Positions 1 through 11,911 of a DNA stretch of 64,000 nucleotides are shown here, piece after piece (the stretch's first letter is position 1; every line of letters starts with the position of its first letter). The notes below the pieces were generated by a model. It searched no databases. It saw only the letters and a program-made list of their open reading frames with translations, and was not told the DNA's origin. A program made the translations under genes and the position numbers. The stretch is from Orobanche coerulescens (Eukaryota > Streptophyta > Magnoliopsida > Lamiales > Orobanchaceae). Location of the stretch: assembly GCA_033398695.1 (NCBI GenBank), contig CM065809.1, positions 85,665,644 to 85,729,643 of the forward strand, read 5' to 3'.

Positions 1-302
1 TACGAGATGCTCACAAACCAAGGTAAGAACCGAGCATTCGTGAAATACTATGCCCACGGCATACTATTAATACCTGTTCGACAGGTTAGAACATAAGTGC
101 CCAACGGCGAATCAAAATCACAGAATACCACAATGAATTACACGACATGAACCAAACCGAACAGGATTAAATATGAATCACAATGCCGGAGGCTCCAATG
201 AAATTAACAAGACAATCACAAGGCCTAAAACCACTCACCAAACTATCAAATATCACAATCACATGAAGCCAAACACTTAAGTCATATTGATTAGGGCAAG
301 CC

Positions 303-480
303 ACGCATGAAAGCCGTATCACAATTAGGGCGAAGCCACGCATGAAAGCCGTATCACAATTAGGGCGAAGCCACGGCATGAAAGCCGTATCACAATTAGG
401 GCGAAGCTACGGCATGAAAGTCGATCACAATTAGGGGTTGGGCCACGCATGAAAGCCGTATCACAATTAGGGATGGTATC
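303..480 (-). repeat. about 36-bp minisatellite in LTR C
   Basis: Four to five units of roughly 36 bp, each containing CACAATTAGGGCGAAGCCA and a GCATGAAAGCCGTAT block. It is the inverse of the array at 18800-18915 in element A's 5' LTR and at 34646-34760 in its 3' LTR. Confidence 0.85.
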
Positions 481-1793
481 TTGTCTTGAGTCGGCCAAAG
501 ACCATCCTCGATACCCCAACTCAACACCTCGATTGCCTTAGTACGGCTAACCGATGACAATGATGCAGCGGATGATTCCATGAATGCTTGAGCGCTTTGA
601 TTTCCTTATAATGGCTAATCGATGTGAACGATATGATGAATGATTGAATACCTCGATTTGCCTGCGAACGGCAATTCGATAACAATGATATGAAGGATGC
701 CTCGGCACCTTTAATCGATTACGACTTAGCGAAGGTGAGAAATGAATAAGCCAATGCCTTTAATCGGCGTGTACAGTTTTAATGACAATCCAAAAAGGAA
801 TAACAATGATCTCAACAATGTCTTAAATTGACATCTATATTAACAACAATCGATACATCGACCCCGTGAACCGGCTATCGACAATGACTTTAATAATGAG
901 TATCACAATGCCTTGAATCGGCCATTAACGAACAACAATAAATATTTGGCAAAATTGCCGAAAGGTATCGTATCGAACGATCTCTTAATATCAATGAATT
1001 CATGAAGAGACTAAGTCTCGGAATGATACAACACATTTATACACATATATGATGACATTAATCTCATTGACTAGTACAAGTATAAAACTTGCCTCAAACC
1101 GAAGGTGAGGAAGTCCTTCCACGAACAACATCCTTAATAGGGAATACCGGCCACTCGAACAACCTTGAATTACACAAGCACCAACAATTCGCTTAATATA
1201 CGAATCAAACACGAATATAACGAACTCCAAACGTCGATACGCTTAAACTAAGTTCATTGGGGCATTATATCGAATACGTTGTGGCCAAACTCCGATTGTT
1301 TACAATCAAATCTCAATATATCAATATCAAATCCTCCAAGAAGTGTTTCAAACCAACAAACATCTTCCAAATGATCAATAATCCAAAATGAATATCCGAA
1401 AACGTGATTTCAACAACAATTAATCGAAAACCCCCAATTTCAACTCGATATTCAAAGTGTTCTTGAATAATCCCTCAATAATCCAATGAATCCTTATACA
1501 AACTCATAATCATATACATATCCCTTCATATAACATGATTATAACGTCCAAAACATCATATATCAACACAAAATCGAAGTCCAAAGTGTTGAAGGAATTA
1601 CCTCTTGAAGATCCAAGCACTTCGATCCGAAGAACACTAGTTTAATCGAGTATCCAAGCTTCACGATCGAAAGGAGATGAAGAAAATCAAACACTCAAAT
1701 GATTTGTGAAGGAAAATCCCTCCCTCAAGCTCTCTCCCTCGGTTGAAGGTGAAGAAATGGGAAAGAAATGAGCTGAAATGCTCAAAAAAACGA

Positions 1794-2115
1794 ATTTATA
1801 GGGGTTGACTACCCTGCCGGACACGGCCCGTGCCGATCGGCACGGTCGTGTCGCACAGCTGGCCGACAGGGACTCGATCGTGTCCTGCTTGACACGGTCG
1901 CGGCGCGGAGGGCCTTCCGATAGTGACCCGTCCGACAATTCGGCATGACTCGGCCGTGTCACGGAACACGGTCGGGCGTGTCGGCGATCGGTTCGCTTAT
2001 CCGGAAGAGTTCGACTCGGTCGTGCTGCACGACATGGTCGGGTCTGAGGCGTAAAACTTCGGCATTTCTGGACGAGTACGGCACGGGCCGTGTCGGACGA
2101 CACGACCGAGTTCGG
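1794..2115 (-). promoter_or_regulatory. Putative U3 promoter of LTR C with CpG-rich dyad array
   Basis: A TATAAAT box (minus strand, 1794-1800) is directly preceded in the transcription direction by about 300 bp with repeated GACACGG/CCGTGTC half-sites and ACGGGCCGTG-type dyads. The same arrangement occurs in both LTRs of element B. Promoter function is inferred from position and motif only. Confidence 0.5.
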
Positions 2116-2483
2116 TCGGCAGTGATCGGCCAATAACTGAAAAAATGAGCGGGTGAGCTAAAACGACCATAACTCTCTCGTCCGGACTCCGATTGACTCA
2201 CCGTTTGAACCATTGGAAATTTAACTCGATGCTCTATAATATTGCAAAGATTTAAAATTTTTGGAGTTACCAAAAATTAATGGTGATTTAACAAAGTCGA
2301 ACTTATATGAGGAAAGTTGAAACAATGAACAATAACGTTACACAACTCGAAGTTTTTCCGAACGATGAACACGGTGAACGAACATGATTGATGAATGATT
2401 ATAAATGAGTGAAAATCCACTGAGTGACAATCACCGAATGAAATTACTAAATGATAATGACTGAATTACAACCGGGTATTACA

Positions 2484-4176
2484 AAAGGAACATGGGATTG
2501 GATGGTTAAAGCTCCGACACGCGCCATATTCACGCATTATTATGAACACATACAACAGTTATTGGTCAAACATGCAGGTACTTACTTATTAATTCATTGT
2601 TTTTTTTATTTAATAAATAAGTACCCGAATGACTTTTTATTAATTCATTGTTTTTTCCAGATATTTTTTCGTATCTGAATAACTAGCTGCAAGGTTATTC
2701 AGACATGTTTCTCTCGTTTATTACCGATCAATATCGCAACTACGGCGAGTCAACAACATGCAGATGAAATTATACTTGGGCACCACACAGTCCAACTTAG
2801 ACATGTTGTTGAGTTCGATCGATAAGATTATCATTGCGCAAGAAACTGCGATAAAAGAAACTTTTAATAGAAGCAAAAATGAGCAAATGCATAAATGTAA
2901 TATACCACTATTTACAGAATTGTGGTATAAAGTTTCCAATTATGCTTTGGAACTTATTTTCGAAGAACTCCAACGGTCGATCACCCCAAAAGAATGTGGT
3001 GACCAGTTGCGGTCAATTTATGGGCTACCATGCTTTCACGAACTGATTTACTATCGAATTCATAGTAAGTATATTAAATTTATGACTATCAAGTTATTTT
3101 CCCCATTAATATCAGTAATTTATATGAGTCACTTTTAATGAATGCAGAAATGGCCATTCCACTGGAGAGAATTGGTATTTTTTGGAGAACCCTAGCTGTT
3201 CCGTGGCCTAGTATCAGTACTCCTACGCCTTCTTGTGAAACTGACATACGACAATTCAAGAATGTTTTTGGCAAAATGTCGTCGTTTGTCAAGAAAAATA
3301 TGTTAAAGAAGGTGAGAGGGATATACGATCCTGAATCTGTTGATATACGTGAACCTTCTGTTCACAAAAGTACTCGTGGACGTCCCAGCACAAAAGACAA
3401 AAAATCCCAGGCTACAAAAGTCCCAGACTTGAATAAAGAACCAACCGTAAATCACCGAAGAAGCACAAATTCAAGATCTACAAAAGTCCCAAACTTGAAC
3501 GAAGAACCTACAAGACATAGTTCATACATGGGTCCCAGAGTTGAACAAAGTAGAAGACATAAGTTATACATTCGAGATGGAGTTAGCGAATATTTGATGG
3601 AGCAAATTCCAGAGCTTTTCCATCGATACATCATAAGTATTTATAATATGCTAGGTGATGGAAATTGTGGGTTTCGGTGCGTTGCCGTAGGTATTGGTTA
3701 CCAAGAAGATAGGTGGTCCGAAATTCGAGCTCTTTTAATCCAAGAGTTAGACACTCACAGGGATTATTACACAGGAATGTGGTGGTATGATGGCTTTAAC
3801 CAAATTCGGAGCTCGGTGTCCTAGATTTGCACCTAGGGCCTACTGGATGAGTATTCCAAACACGAGGTTTGTTATTGCTTCACTGATTAACTGGCCAGTT
3901 GTATCTATATCCCCACAACAAAGTTTTACGTGTTTTCTGCTTTTGTCCGGTCCAAAATTATCAGAATAAAGTGCCCCCCTTGTGATTGCCCGTGTGGGGG
4001 ACGACGACTGTGCTCACTATATATATGTGACGCTGGATAAAAATTCACCACTCCCCATTACTCACCCACAATGGGGTGCGTACAGACTTCCCAATGCATC
4101 CGCATGGGAAACTTTATATTCCAATCGACAACGTATATATACTGAAATTATTGAGAATATAAGAGCACAAACATAG
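2484..4176 (+). pseudogene. FAR1/MULE-OTU gene, 3' half, copy 1 (broken)
   Basis: This is the C-terminal end of a FAR1-type MULE transposase followed by an OTU cysteine-protease domain, homologous to 55984-57693. GT-AG introns are visible at 2578-2660 and 3065-3147. The ATG at 3138 lies inside the second intron, so it is not a real start. The OTU signature GDGNCGFR is present near 3655-3680, including the candidate catalytic Asp and Cys. An 11-bp deletion near 3813, relative to the right-hand copy, shifts the frame and gives a stop at 3822-3824. A later TAA near 3967 also interrupts the frame. The candidate catalytic His region (ITHPQW) follows near 4057. The 5' half is cut off by LTR C. It is a dead remnant of a transposon gene. 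Confidence 0.8.
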
Positions 4177-5935
4177 TAAATGATTACTGATTTATGTTGT
4201 AAATATAAGAGCACAAACATAGTAAATGCACTACATTTGATGGTGGTGTTTTTAAATAATGTGTTAATATTGTTGTTGTTGTTTAATTGAATAATAACAG
4301 TTGTTGTAATTGTTAAATGTGTTAATGTTTAACGTGTTATTGTTGTTGTTGTTTAATTAAATAGAAATACATTAGACGAATACAAAAAACATAGCACAAA
4401 AAACATAATAAATAAATACTAAAAAAAATATCACAAAAAACACATAACAAATAAACACTAAAAAAACATAACACACACAAAAAAACAACAAAAGGACAAA
4501 AATAACTACAACAAAAAAGGACACCCTCCCTAGGGAGGATTTACTTTATAATGTAGGGCGGTCTTAATAACCCCCCTTGGAGAAAGGAGCAAAAAGGCTT
4601 TGTTTTTTTATTGTAATTTATTTACTAATTTATGGACGTCAAAAGTCAAAAGAAATTGCGCGCCTTTTATAGATTTCTCATGTCTTTTTTTAAAGAAATC
4701 ACCGAAGAAGCACAAATTCAAGATCTACAAAAGTCCCGAACTTGAACAAAGAACCTGCAAGACATAGTTCATACATGGGTCCCAGAGTTGAACAAAGTAG
4801 AAGACATAAGTTATACGTTCGAGATGGAGTTAGCGAATATTTGATGGAGCAAATTCCAGAGCTTTTCCATTGATACATCATAAGTATTTATAATGTGCTA
4901 GGTGATGGAAATTGTGGGTTTCGGTGCGTTGCCGTAGGTATTGGTTACCAAGAAGATAGGTGGTCCGAAATTCGAGCTCTTTTAATCCAAGAGTTAGACA
5001 CTCACAGGGATTATTACACAGGAATGTGGTGGTATGATGGCTTTAACCAAATTCGGAGCTCGGTGTCCTAGATTTGCACCTAGGGCCTACTGGATGAGTA
5101 TGCCAAACACGAGGTTGGTTATTGCTTCACTGATTAACTGGCCAGTTGTATCTATATCCCCATAACAAAGTTTTACGTGTTTTCCGCTTTTGTCCGGTCC
5201 AAAATTATCAGAATAAAGTGGCCCCCTTGTGATTGCACGTGTGGGGGACGACGACTGTGCTCACTATATATATGTGACGCTGGATGAAAATTCACCACTC
5301 CCCATTACTCACCCACAATGGGGTGCGTACAGACTTCCCAATGCATCCGCATGGAAAACTTTATATTCCAATCGACAACGTATATATACTGAAATTATTG
5401 TGAATATAAGAGCACAAACATAGTAAATGATTACTGATTTATGTTGTAAATATAAGAGCACAAACATAGTAAATGCACTACATTTGGTGGTGGTATTTTT
5501 AAATAATGTGTTAATATTGTTGTTGTTGTTTAATTGAATAATAACAGTTGTTGTAATTGTTAAATGTGTTAATGTTTAACGTGTTATTGTTGTTGTTATT
5601 GTTTAATTAAATAGAAATACATTAGACGAATACAAAAAACATAATAAATAAATACTAAAAAAAATATTACACAAAAAATACATAACAAATAAACACTAAA
5701 AAAACATAACACACACACAAAAAAACAACAAAAGGACAAAAACAACTACAACAAAAAAAGGACACCCTCCCTAGGGAGGATTTACTTTATAATGTAGGGC
5801 GGTCTTAATAACCCCCTTGGAGAAAGGAGCAAAAAGACTTTGTTTTTTTATTGTAATTTATTTACTAATTTATGGACGTCAAAAGTCAAAAGAAATTGCG
5901 CGCCTTTTATAGATTTCTCATGTCTTTTTTTAATT
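3449..5935 (+). repeat. Direct tandem duplication, unit about 1247 bp
   Basis: Sequence 3449-4695 recurs as 4696-5935 with only scattered changes; equivalent points are 1247 bp apart (3452/4699, 3982/5229). Each unit holds the OTU-coding part of the MULE, the AT-rich 3' region, the MULE end (run of C near 4571-4577 and 5811-5816) and about 120 bp of flanking DNA. Both units carry the same 11-bp OTU deletion, so the deletion came before the duplication. The 14-bp palindrome CCTCCCTAGGGAGG occurs in each unit. Confidence 0.9.
4696..5423 (+). pseudogene. OTU domain, tandem copy 2 (broken)
   Basis: This is the second copy of the OTU-coding segment created by the tandem duplication. It begins inside the linker ahead of the OTU domain and has no start of its own. 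It retains the GDGNCGFR signature (near 4901-4925) and the downstream ITHPQW region. It shares the 11-bp deletion with copy 1 and has an extra stop just before the domain (TGA near 4871, from CGA). It cannot encode a complete protease. Confidence 0.85.
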
Positions 5936-6560
5936 TGATGATTTTTTCAAATAATTTTCACTTGAAAAAATGTGAGAAATAAATTCGTTTCTATATTAGT
6001 CTTATTTTCTTATATATATAACTATAGTATAACAAAATTTTCATCTTATTTTGTTCTACTCTTATAGAACATTGATTTATTTTTTATTTGAGAAACATAA
6101 TATTGTTTATGTGGAAAATTAATAATACCAAACAAAATATAGTCCATTGCCGTTCACATTCTTATCAATTTAGTCATGCAATAACTTTATATGGCTCGGT
6201 CCGATCCAGTCCAGTGTCGATAAAAAGAAAGAAATTTGTGTAATTAATGAAGAGATTAAAAATGAACTTGTTGATTTTTTAATTTAATATTCCTAATATA
6301 CCGTTTCGATATTTTATATTTCTAATATACTGTCCCGATCTTTGCCGGTCCGAGCCAAATAGCACTTCTTATAATCCTATTAGTTTATGAAACCGCCATT
6401 ACTCCGAATGTTAATTACATTGATAAACTTATTCATACCTCTATAATGGTATAAGGCTCTGTTCTTTTGGAATGAATGAATCTGAACTGAACTGAACTGA
6501 ATTGAACTGAACGAAATGGATCTAAACTGAACTCAACTGAACTGAATCCGACCGTGTGCA
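5936..6560. other. AT-rich stretch without a gene; CTGAA short tandem repeat
   Basis: No coding similarity is seen. Around 6480-6548 there are about ten imperfect CTGAA/CTGAACTGAA units next to GGCTCTGTTCTTTTGGAAT, a sequence style common at the ends of plant DNA transposons. No matching inverted end was found. Confidence 0.5.
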
Positions 6561-6626
6561 AGGCAGACCATGCTAGAATATTATTTGCTCAGTTTTCTGA
6601 ATAGTTATTCATCTTTTTGTAATCAA

Positions 6627-9201
6627 ATGTCATGGCAGCGTATTTTGATATATCACGATGGTCATTGGGAGCGATCGACATATGTAGACGGGGATTCCTT
6701 TTTTTTCTATATCGACACGAGCAAAGTTAGTCGTGAAAACCTCGTGGGGGTTATCAGATAGGGTTTGGGTGGTCCAAATGAGTCCGATTACAAATAATGG
6801 TACTTGGCACACATGGCTAAAGAAAACAAAATAAAGTCCTATTACAGGCGATACCGAGATACTTCGATTAGTAGTAGGATACAAAGAGTATCTTGAGGTC
6901 TATGTTGTTAACATGAGATGTAGCAGCTCGAGAGTAGAGCCCGGCAACATAAATTATGATATGTCTTCTAAAGATAAATATAAATACGAGGAATATGAGG
7001 AAGACGAGGAAGATGAGGAAGGTGAGGAGATGCATACATCCGAAGATGAAGATTATTGTAAAGACTTGCTTGAGTCACTAGATGTGGAGTTTCTTGCTTG
7101 GGTTCGCCAACCTGCCCAAATGGATATGAATATGAGTTGTCGGGACTTCTCATCCGACCATCAATCTGCGAGCGAGCATGAGCATCAATGTTCAATGGGT
7201 AATTGGATCATTCCATTTCCGGACCCCGTTAGTGCCGGGACTTTGGGTTGAGTCGATCAGCCTCCACCTGTCACCGGTCAGCTAGAGGTGGGGCCCACAT
7301 TTCGGTCCAAGATAGAGTTGAGCATAAATGTAGGAATGTATCATTTGGAAAACATATTACAGTGTATCATTGATCGTTCCGCCGATAAACGTATAGTGTT
7401 TGTTTGTAAGAGTGGGAGAAACAATTGTCAGTTTATGTTGTGTGCCATTGAGGGTGCAACCATTTGGAGAATTACTAAGTTGACCTTGGAGCACAGGTAT
7501 ACCCTGACTTGAACCGTGCTGCCACACGGTCAGTCACTTCTGAGGTTGGCACCCATTATTTTGCTAAAAGATTGACCAGTGAGGGGGTCACTTTGAGGCC
7601 AAATGAGATGATTGCAGAGATGCGCATGGAGTACGGCATCGACATGCTATATAGTTTTGCTCTCCAGACGAGGAATATAGCGATAGAAAATACATACGGC
7701 GGCTTTGATGAGTCGTATCAGAGGCTCCCATCTTATCTGTATTTGTTGAAACAGCGTAATTCAGGGATGATTTTATGATTTGCAGATGACTCGTGAGGGA
7801 GTACTTTGCCACATGTTCGTTGCACACAAAGTATTGGGGCATTTGATACGTGCCTTCGGCCGATGATTATAGTTGATGGGACCCACCTGAAGGGAAGGAA
7901 TAAAGGAACTTTATTTGCAGCCGTCGCATTTGACGGGAACGAACAAGTATTTCTTCTTGCAGTTGGTCTCAGTCTTATAGAGAACGACAAGTCGTGGACT
8001 TATTTTCTGTATAACCTGCACAGATGCTACAATCCTATGGAAGATTTACTGATTGTGAGTGACCAATATAAGAGCATTCAGAATGCTGTTCGATCCGTCT
8101 ATCCAAATGCAATCCACGGGTTGTGCTATCACCATATTGCAAAAATTCTGACCTCCTACGGTGCTCATGCTATAGGACTCTTTAGAACTGCAGCCTACAC
8201 GCACGTGAAGAATTTTTTGAAAACTACTTTTATAAACTACATATTAAAAGCCCTAATGGGGCTCACATGCGCCTTTCTGAAATTGGGTCAGAGAGGTGGG
8301 CTAGGTCGAAGTGTCTGGTACGATGTTATAACTTCTTGACATCCAATGATGTTGAATGCTTTAATAATCATATGTTGTAGGCGAGGCGTTTACCTGTTTG
8401 CTCGTTACTTGAGATATTTCGCCTAGTTTTAAAGAATTGGTTTGATGAGAAGCAGGGAGAAGCTGCATCAAAAGACCATTAGTTGATGATGCACACTTTT
8501 GTAAAGCTCCCTAACTCTGTGCAAGCCAGTCTGACTCTTACTGTTTGAGCTACCACCCCACTTGTTTATAAAGTCGAAGAAAATAAAGTTTCTTATGAGG
8601 TCGACCTTTAAACCTAGACATGTTATTGTCGGGAGTTTGATTTGAATCATGTTCCATGTTTTCATGATGTTTCCGCTATAAGGTAATTATTTTGCTCTAA
8701 TGTGCACATCATCAATGTTTTTGTCTATGTGTGTGACATAATTGCTTATGTAACGGCGCGCTGGTAATGGTTTGTCTGTATATGATTTCGTTAGTCGTTA
8801 TTTCACACAACAAGGCCTTAAAGAGACTTATAAGGAGCATATGAATCCTACCCCACATCCTGATGAGTGGAATGTCCCACCGGAGATCTCATCCATCGTT
8901 TGTTTACCTCCAGAGGAGGTACGACAAGCCCGCCGACCAAGGATGAGTCGTGCATGGTCCGCTGCTGAAAATTTGGTCGCAGGTAGACGGGCCCAGGTGT
9001 GCGGTAGGTGTAAGGGAACCGACCACAATAGAAAATATTGCAAGCATTCATTCCCATAAGTGGTGTGGATTGAATATCCCTCCAGAAGAAACTCAAGAAA
9101 TGGATGAACTAACGAGGCAAAGGCACCGCCAGAAGAATAGATGTAGCATTTGTCGTAATGATGACCATGACATAAGGGGATGTCCATACCATGAAACTTA
9201 A
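6627..9201 (+). pseudogene. mudrA-like: mudrA-like MULE transposase, decayed
   Basis: The domains run in the usual MURA order. An N-terminal MuDR-type segment starts MSWQRILIYHDGHW at 6627. An acidic linker rich in Glu/Asp follows (6980-7060). The plant-MuDR DNA-binding segment lies at about 7288-7512. The MULE catalytic core has DGTHLKG (near 7875), VSDQYKSI (near 8060) and GLCYHHI (near 8120), then in another frame TSNDVECFNNH, which supplies the expected Glu. A SWIM finger (CYCREF...HVPCFH) lies near 8610-8660. The C-terminus has two CCHC knuckles, C-x2-C-x4-H-x4-C, near 8999-9041 and 9144-9176. Frameshifts (for example near 8250) and stops between segments show it is not translatable as one protein. 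It converges on the Ulp1-like gene across a tandem-repeat spacer, the mudrA plus Ulp1 layout known from Kaonashi/CUMULE-type MULEs. Confidence 0.85.
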
Positions 9202-9289
9202 TTGCTTATGTATTTTGAAAAAGGTGGGGACCCATGATGGCCTTTTATAATAAACAGAATTTGATGCTGCCTCTGTAGTGCACATGATG

Positions 9290-10380
9290 GTGACCCACGA
9301 TGGGCACGATCGTGTGCTCCGATCGTGTGCCACACTGGCAACTATGTATTACAGTGTCCACGGTGTCACCATGTCACTGTGTCCACGTCTGCACACGATG
9401 TGGCACACGATCGTGCCCACGATGGGACTAGCCACCGTGTGCACAAGAACATCAACATTTCTCACTAATTTCTAAAATTACTCGTCAATTTACGTGTTGT
9501 TACTTATATATTATCAAGTATTTGTTAACAATATACTTATTTAAAAAGTTATAGATTGAATTAACATAATCTATTACATATCATGTGTAGTCTGTATGTT
9601 CTCAAAGTATTAGTTCGTATATATAAGTTCATCATCTGCATGAAATATCTCATATACTAACAAAATAACAAATATGAGTTTGCATAAGAAGTCATGTAGT
9701 AATTAATGTTTGAACAAGAAATTTTAGAATCACAAAACATCCTTCTAGATAACACATTAAATCAAATTGAAAAAAGTACCAAAAGTTTATGTGCACACAA
9801 TGGGGCACACGATCGTGCCCATGATGTGACTAGCCATCGTGTGCACAAGAACATCAACATTTCTCACTAATTTTGTCTAATATTACTCATCAATTTACGT
9901 GTTGTTACTTATATATTAACAAGTATTTGTTAATAATATACTTATTTAAAAAGTTATAGATTGAATTAACATAATCTATTGTATATCATGTGTAGTCTAT
10001 ATGTTCTCAATATATTAGTTCGTACATATAAGTTCATCATCTGTAAGAAATATCTCATATAGTAATGAATTACACGAAATAACAAGTACGAGTTTGCATA
10101 AGAAGTCATGTAGTAATTAATGTTTGAATAAGCAATTTTAGAATCACAAAACATCCTTCTAGATAACACATTAAATCAAATTGGCAAAATACCAAAAATT
10201 CATGTACACACGATGGGGCACATGATCGTGCCCACGATGGGACTAGCTATCGTGTGCACACGGTCATGGCAGCCGTCGTGAGCACACGACAGTAGCAGCC
10301 CATGACCGTGGGAAGGATGCACACGATCGTAACCCACGAAGGGCATGATCGTGTGCAGCCATCGTGTGCAACACAGAGCT
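9290..10380. repeat. 400-413-bp tandem repeat with CACGATCGTG dyads
   Basis: Two near-complete units and a partial third: the landmark GATG(G/T)GACTAGC recurs at 9421, 9823 and 10236. Each unit begins with a GC-rich block of CACACGATCGTG and CCCACGATGG motifs, followed by about 340 bp of AT-rich DNA. The same GC-rich words recur at 38510-38770 at the other side of the same MULE. It separates the two convergent MULE genes. No coding sequence is seen. Confidence 0.85.
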
Positions 10381-10509
10381 GGTCAGGATTTACCAACTGC
10401 ACCATAAACCAGTTTTTTCTAGATTTAACAACACAACACATCAATCTTGCCAAAATATATCTGAACTAAAATTAAAATACATACTCATTAGTAGCAAAAA
10501 TACATTATC

Positions 10510-11308
10510 TTACACTACATCCAACGACAAAATAAATATTTTAGCAGTTAAACCATATTGATATTTCTTAATATCTTTCTCATTCATTTCCTTGATTTGG
10601 TGCCTTCCTACTGGGTTTGCAAAGATGAGTCGATCCGAGTACAAGCACACGAAGGGGACACAATTGTGATTGTCGGTTTGTATGAACTTCAGTTCTCGTG
10701 GCATAATTTTGAAACTCATCTCCGTGTCATACTTTTTTTCGATTGGTTGTTCAGCCAATATCCAGATTGAGCTAGCACATGAGGCATCAGACGAGTAATT
10801 GATCGCAGTTGGTTGAATCGGTATTGAGCATCTTGGTTTTGGTGTGACAAGGAATTGTACAACTCAACGGTCCATGTTATGATGTTAATCTTGATAGTCA
10901 CTCAGTGGCTTTGGTCGAGGCAGTAAATGGCAATAATCTGTTGAAACAAAATATGTAAATATATAAGATCACCACATGAAACATAGTGAATCATTTATAA
11001 ATATCAATTTCAAACTTACTTCATCGCAATTTAATCATAAAACTGCATTTGGTGTATCAAGACCTGTCATGAAGTCCTCTATGGTTTTAGGCATTTTCCA
11101 ACCTTTGTAAACCGGCTTCCCTATCACTTTGATACCAAGTGGATCACCTGGATGGAGTTTTGCAAACTCGTTGGCCATAACTAACTACAAAAAGGCAAAC
11201 CACAAAATTAAAAAACTTCCACATCACACCAATGATATATAGACGAGTAATTTATAGGACTTACATAAAATTGGGAACCGGCAAGTACAGTGCCAACTCT
11301 ACCGACAC
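10510..11308 (-). pseudogene. Ulp1-like (C48) protease, C-terminal part, decayed
   Basis: On the minus strand, ITWTVELYNSL matches the core of C48/Ulp1 peptidases, where the catalytic Asp lies in a (V/Y)DS motif; here it reads YNS, an Asp-to-Asn change. Eleven codons before it a His codon (10905-10907) is followed by TGA (10902-10904) where the family has Trp, a probable TGG-to-TGA nonsense change. The later TDNHNCVPF holds the likely catalytic Cys, but with Val in place of the usual Gly. The gene continues across element A at 35605: removing A and one copy of the GACAC duplication joins the two parts. Ulp1 enzymes process SUMO; this copy looks inactive. Confidence 0.7.
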
Positions 11309-11516
11309 TATAATATCCGGGGATAATTTTTTTCGTGTTACTGTTGATTTGTACGTATTCATTTGGAATTGTACAAGTATTATTGTTTTGGACTGATACA
11401 ATGAATATTGTATTGGAATATTTCGGGATCGAAATATTATCCTTGTCGTCGGGTTGGTTTCGTCGTTTGAATGTTAGTTGGAGAGTTTGGATTTTTTGGC
11501 TAAGTTCATAGCCTTA

Positions 11517-11911
11517 GCGTACGCTACGGGTGTAGTATTACGTACGCTAGCATGTTGCCATTACGTAGGTTATGCCTGTAAGGTTACGTATGTAATGCTT
11601 GGTAGGTGGCAAGAACCTTCCTCGTGGTTACTTTCGGCCGGTGGGTCCCGAGCATCTTCCGATCGGATATCACTATTGTAGTCAACGGACCCTTACGTAC
11701 GTTAAGAGGTGAGCTCTACGTACGTAATGCAGGTCTTGTTAACGTACGTAATAAGTTTTTGTTTATGTACGTTAAGCCCTTCGTATTTTAGTCCAGTTAG
11801 TTCTGGATTTAGCTTTGCGTACGTTAATGTTTTTACATAGTTTACGTAAAGGCCCTTACGTATGTTAGCATGGGCGTATAACGTACGTAATGGACTTGTC
11901 AGCCTATTTAT
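11517..11911 (+). promoter_or_regulatory. Putative U3 promoter of element A (5' LTR) with TACGTACGTA dyads
   Basis: About ten copies of the self-complementary core GTAC, mostly as TTACGTACGTAA-like dyads (for example near 11549, 11697, 11717, 11742, 11880), lead up to a TATTTAT box at 11905-11911. The 3' LTR has the same layout at about 31764-32157. The regulatory role is inferred. Confidence 0.5.

Larger units (their letters stand above)
1..2483 (-). mobile_element. Gypsy LTR, family C (partial, cut by window start)
   Basis: On the minus strand the LTR begins at 2483 with TGTAATACCCGG, and host MULE sequence resumes at 2484, as shown by the uninterrupted copy near 55993. It is therefore a 5' LTR of an element running off the left edge, or a solo LTR. 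From about 1110 to 2483 it matches the LTRs of element B (21304-30574). From 1 to about 1100 it matches the downstream half of element A's LTR (12850-19300) in inverse orientation. No coding capacity is seen. The left TSD lies outside the window. Confidence 0.85.

Noticed and set aside
1687..2273. Overlapping 104- and 148-codon frames in LTR C
   Set aside because: They span the GC-rich dyad array in the U3; the peptide is Arg/Pro/Ser-rich from the repeats and recurs only in the matching LTRs.
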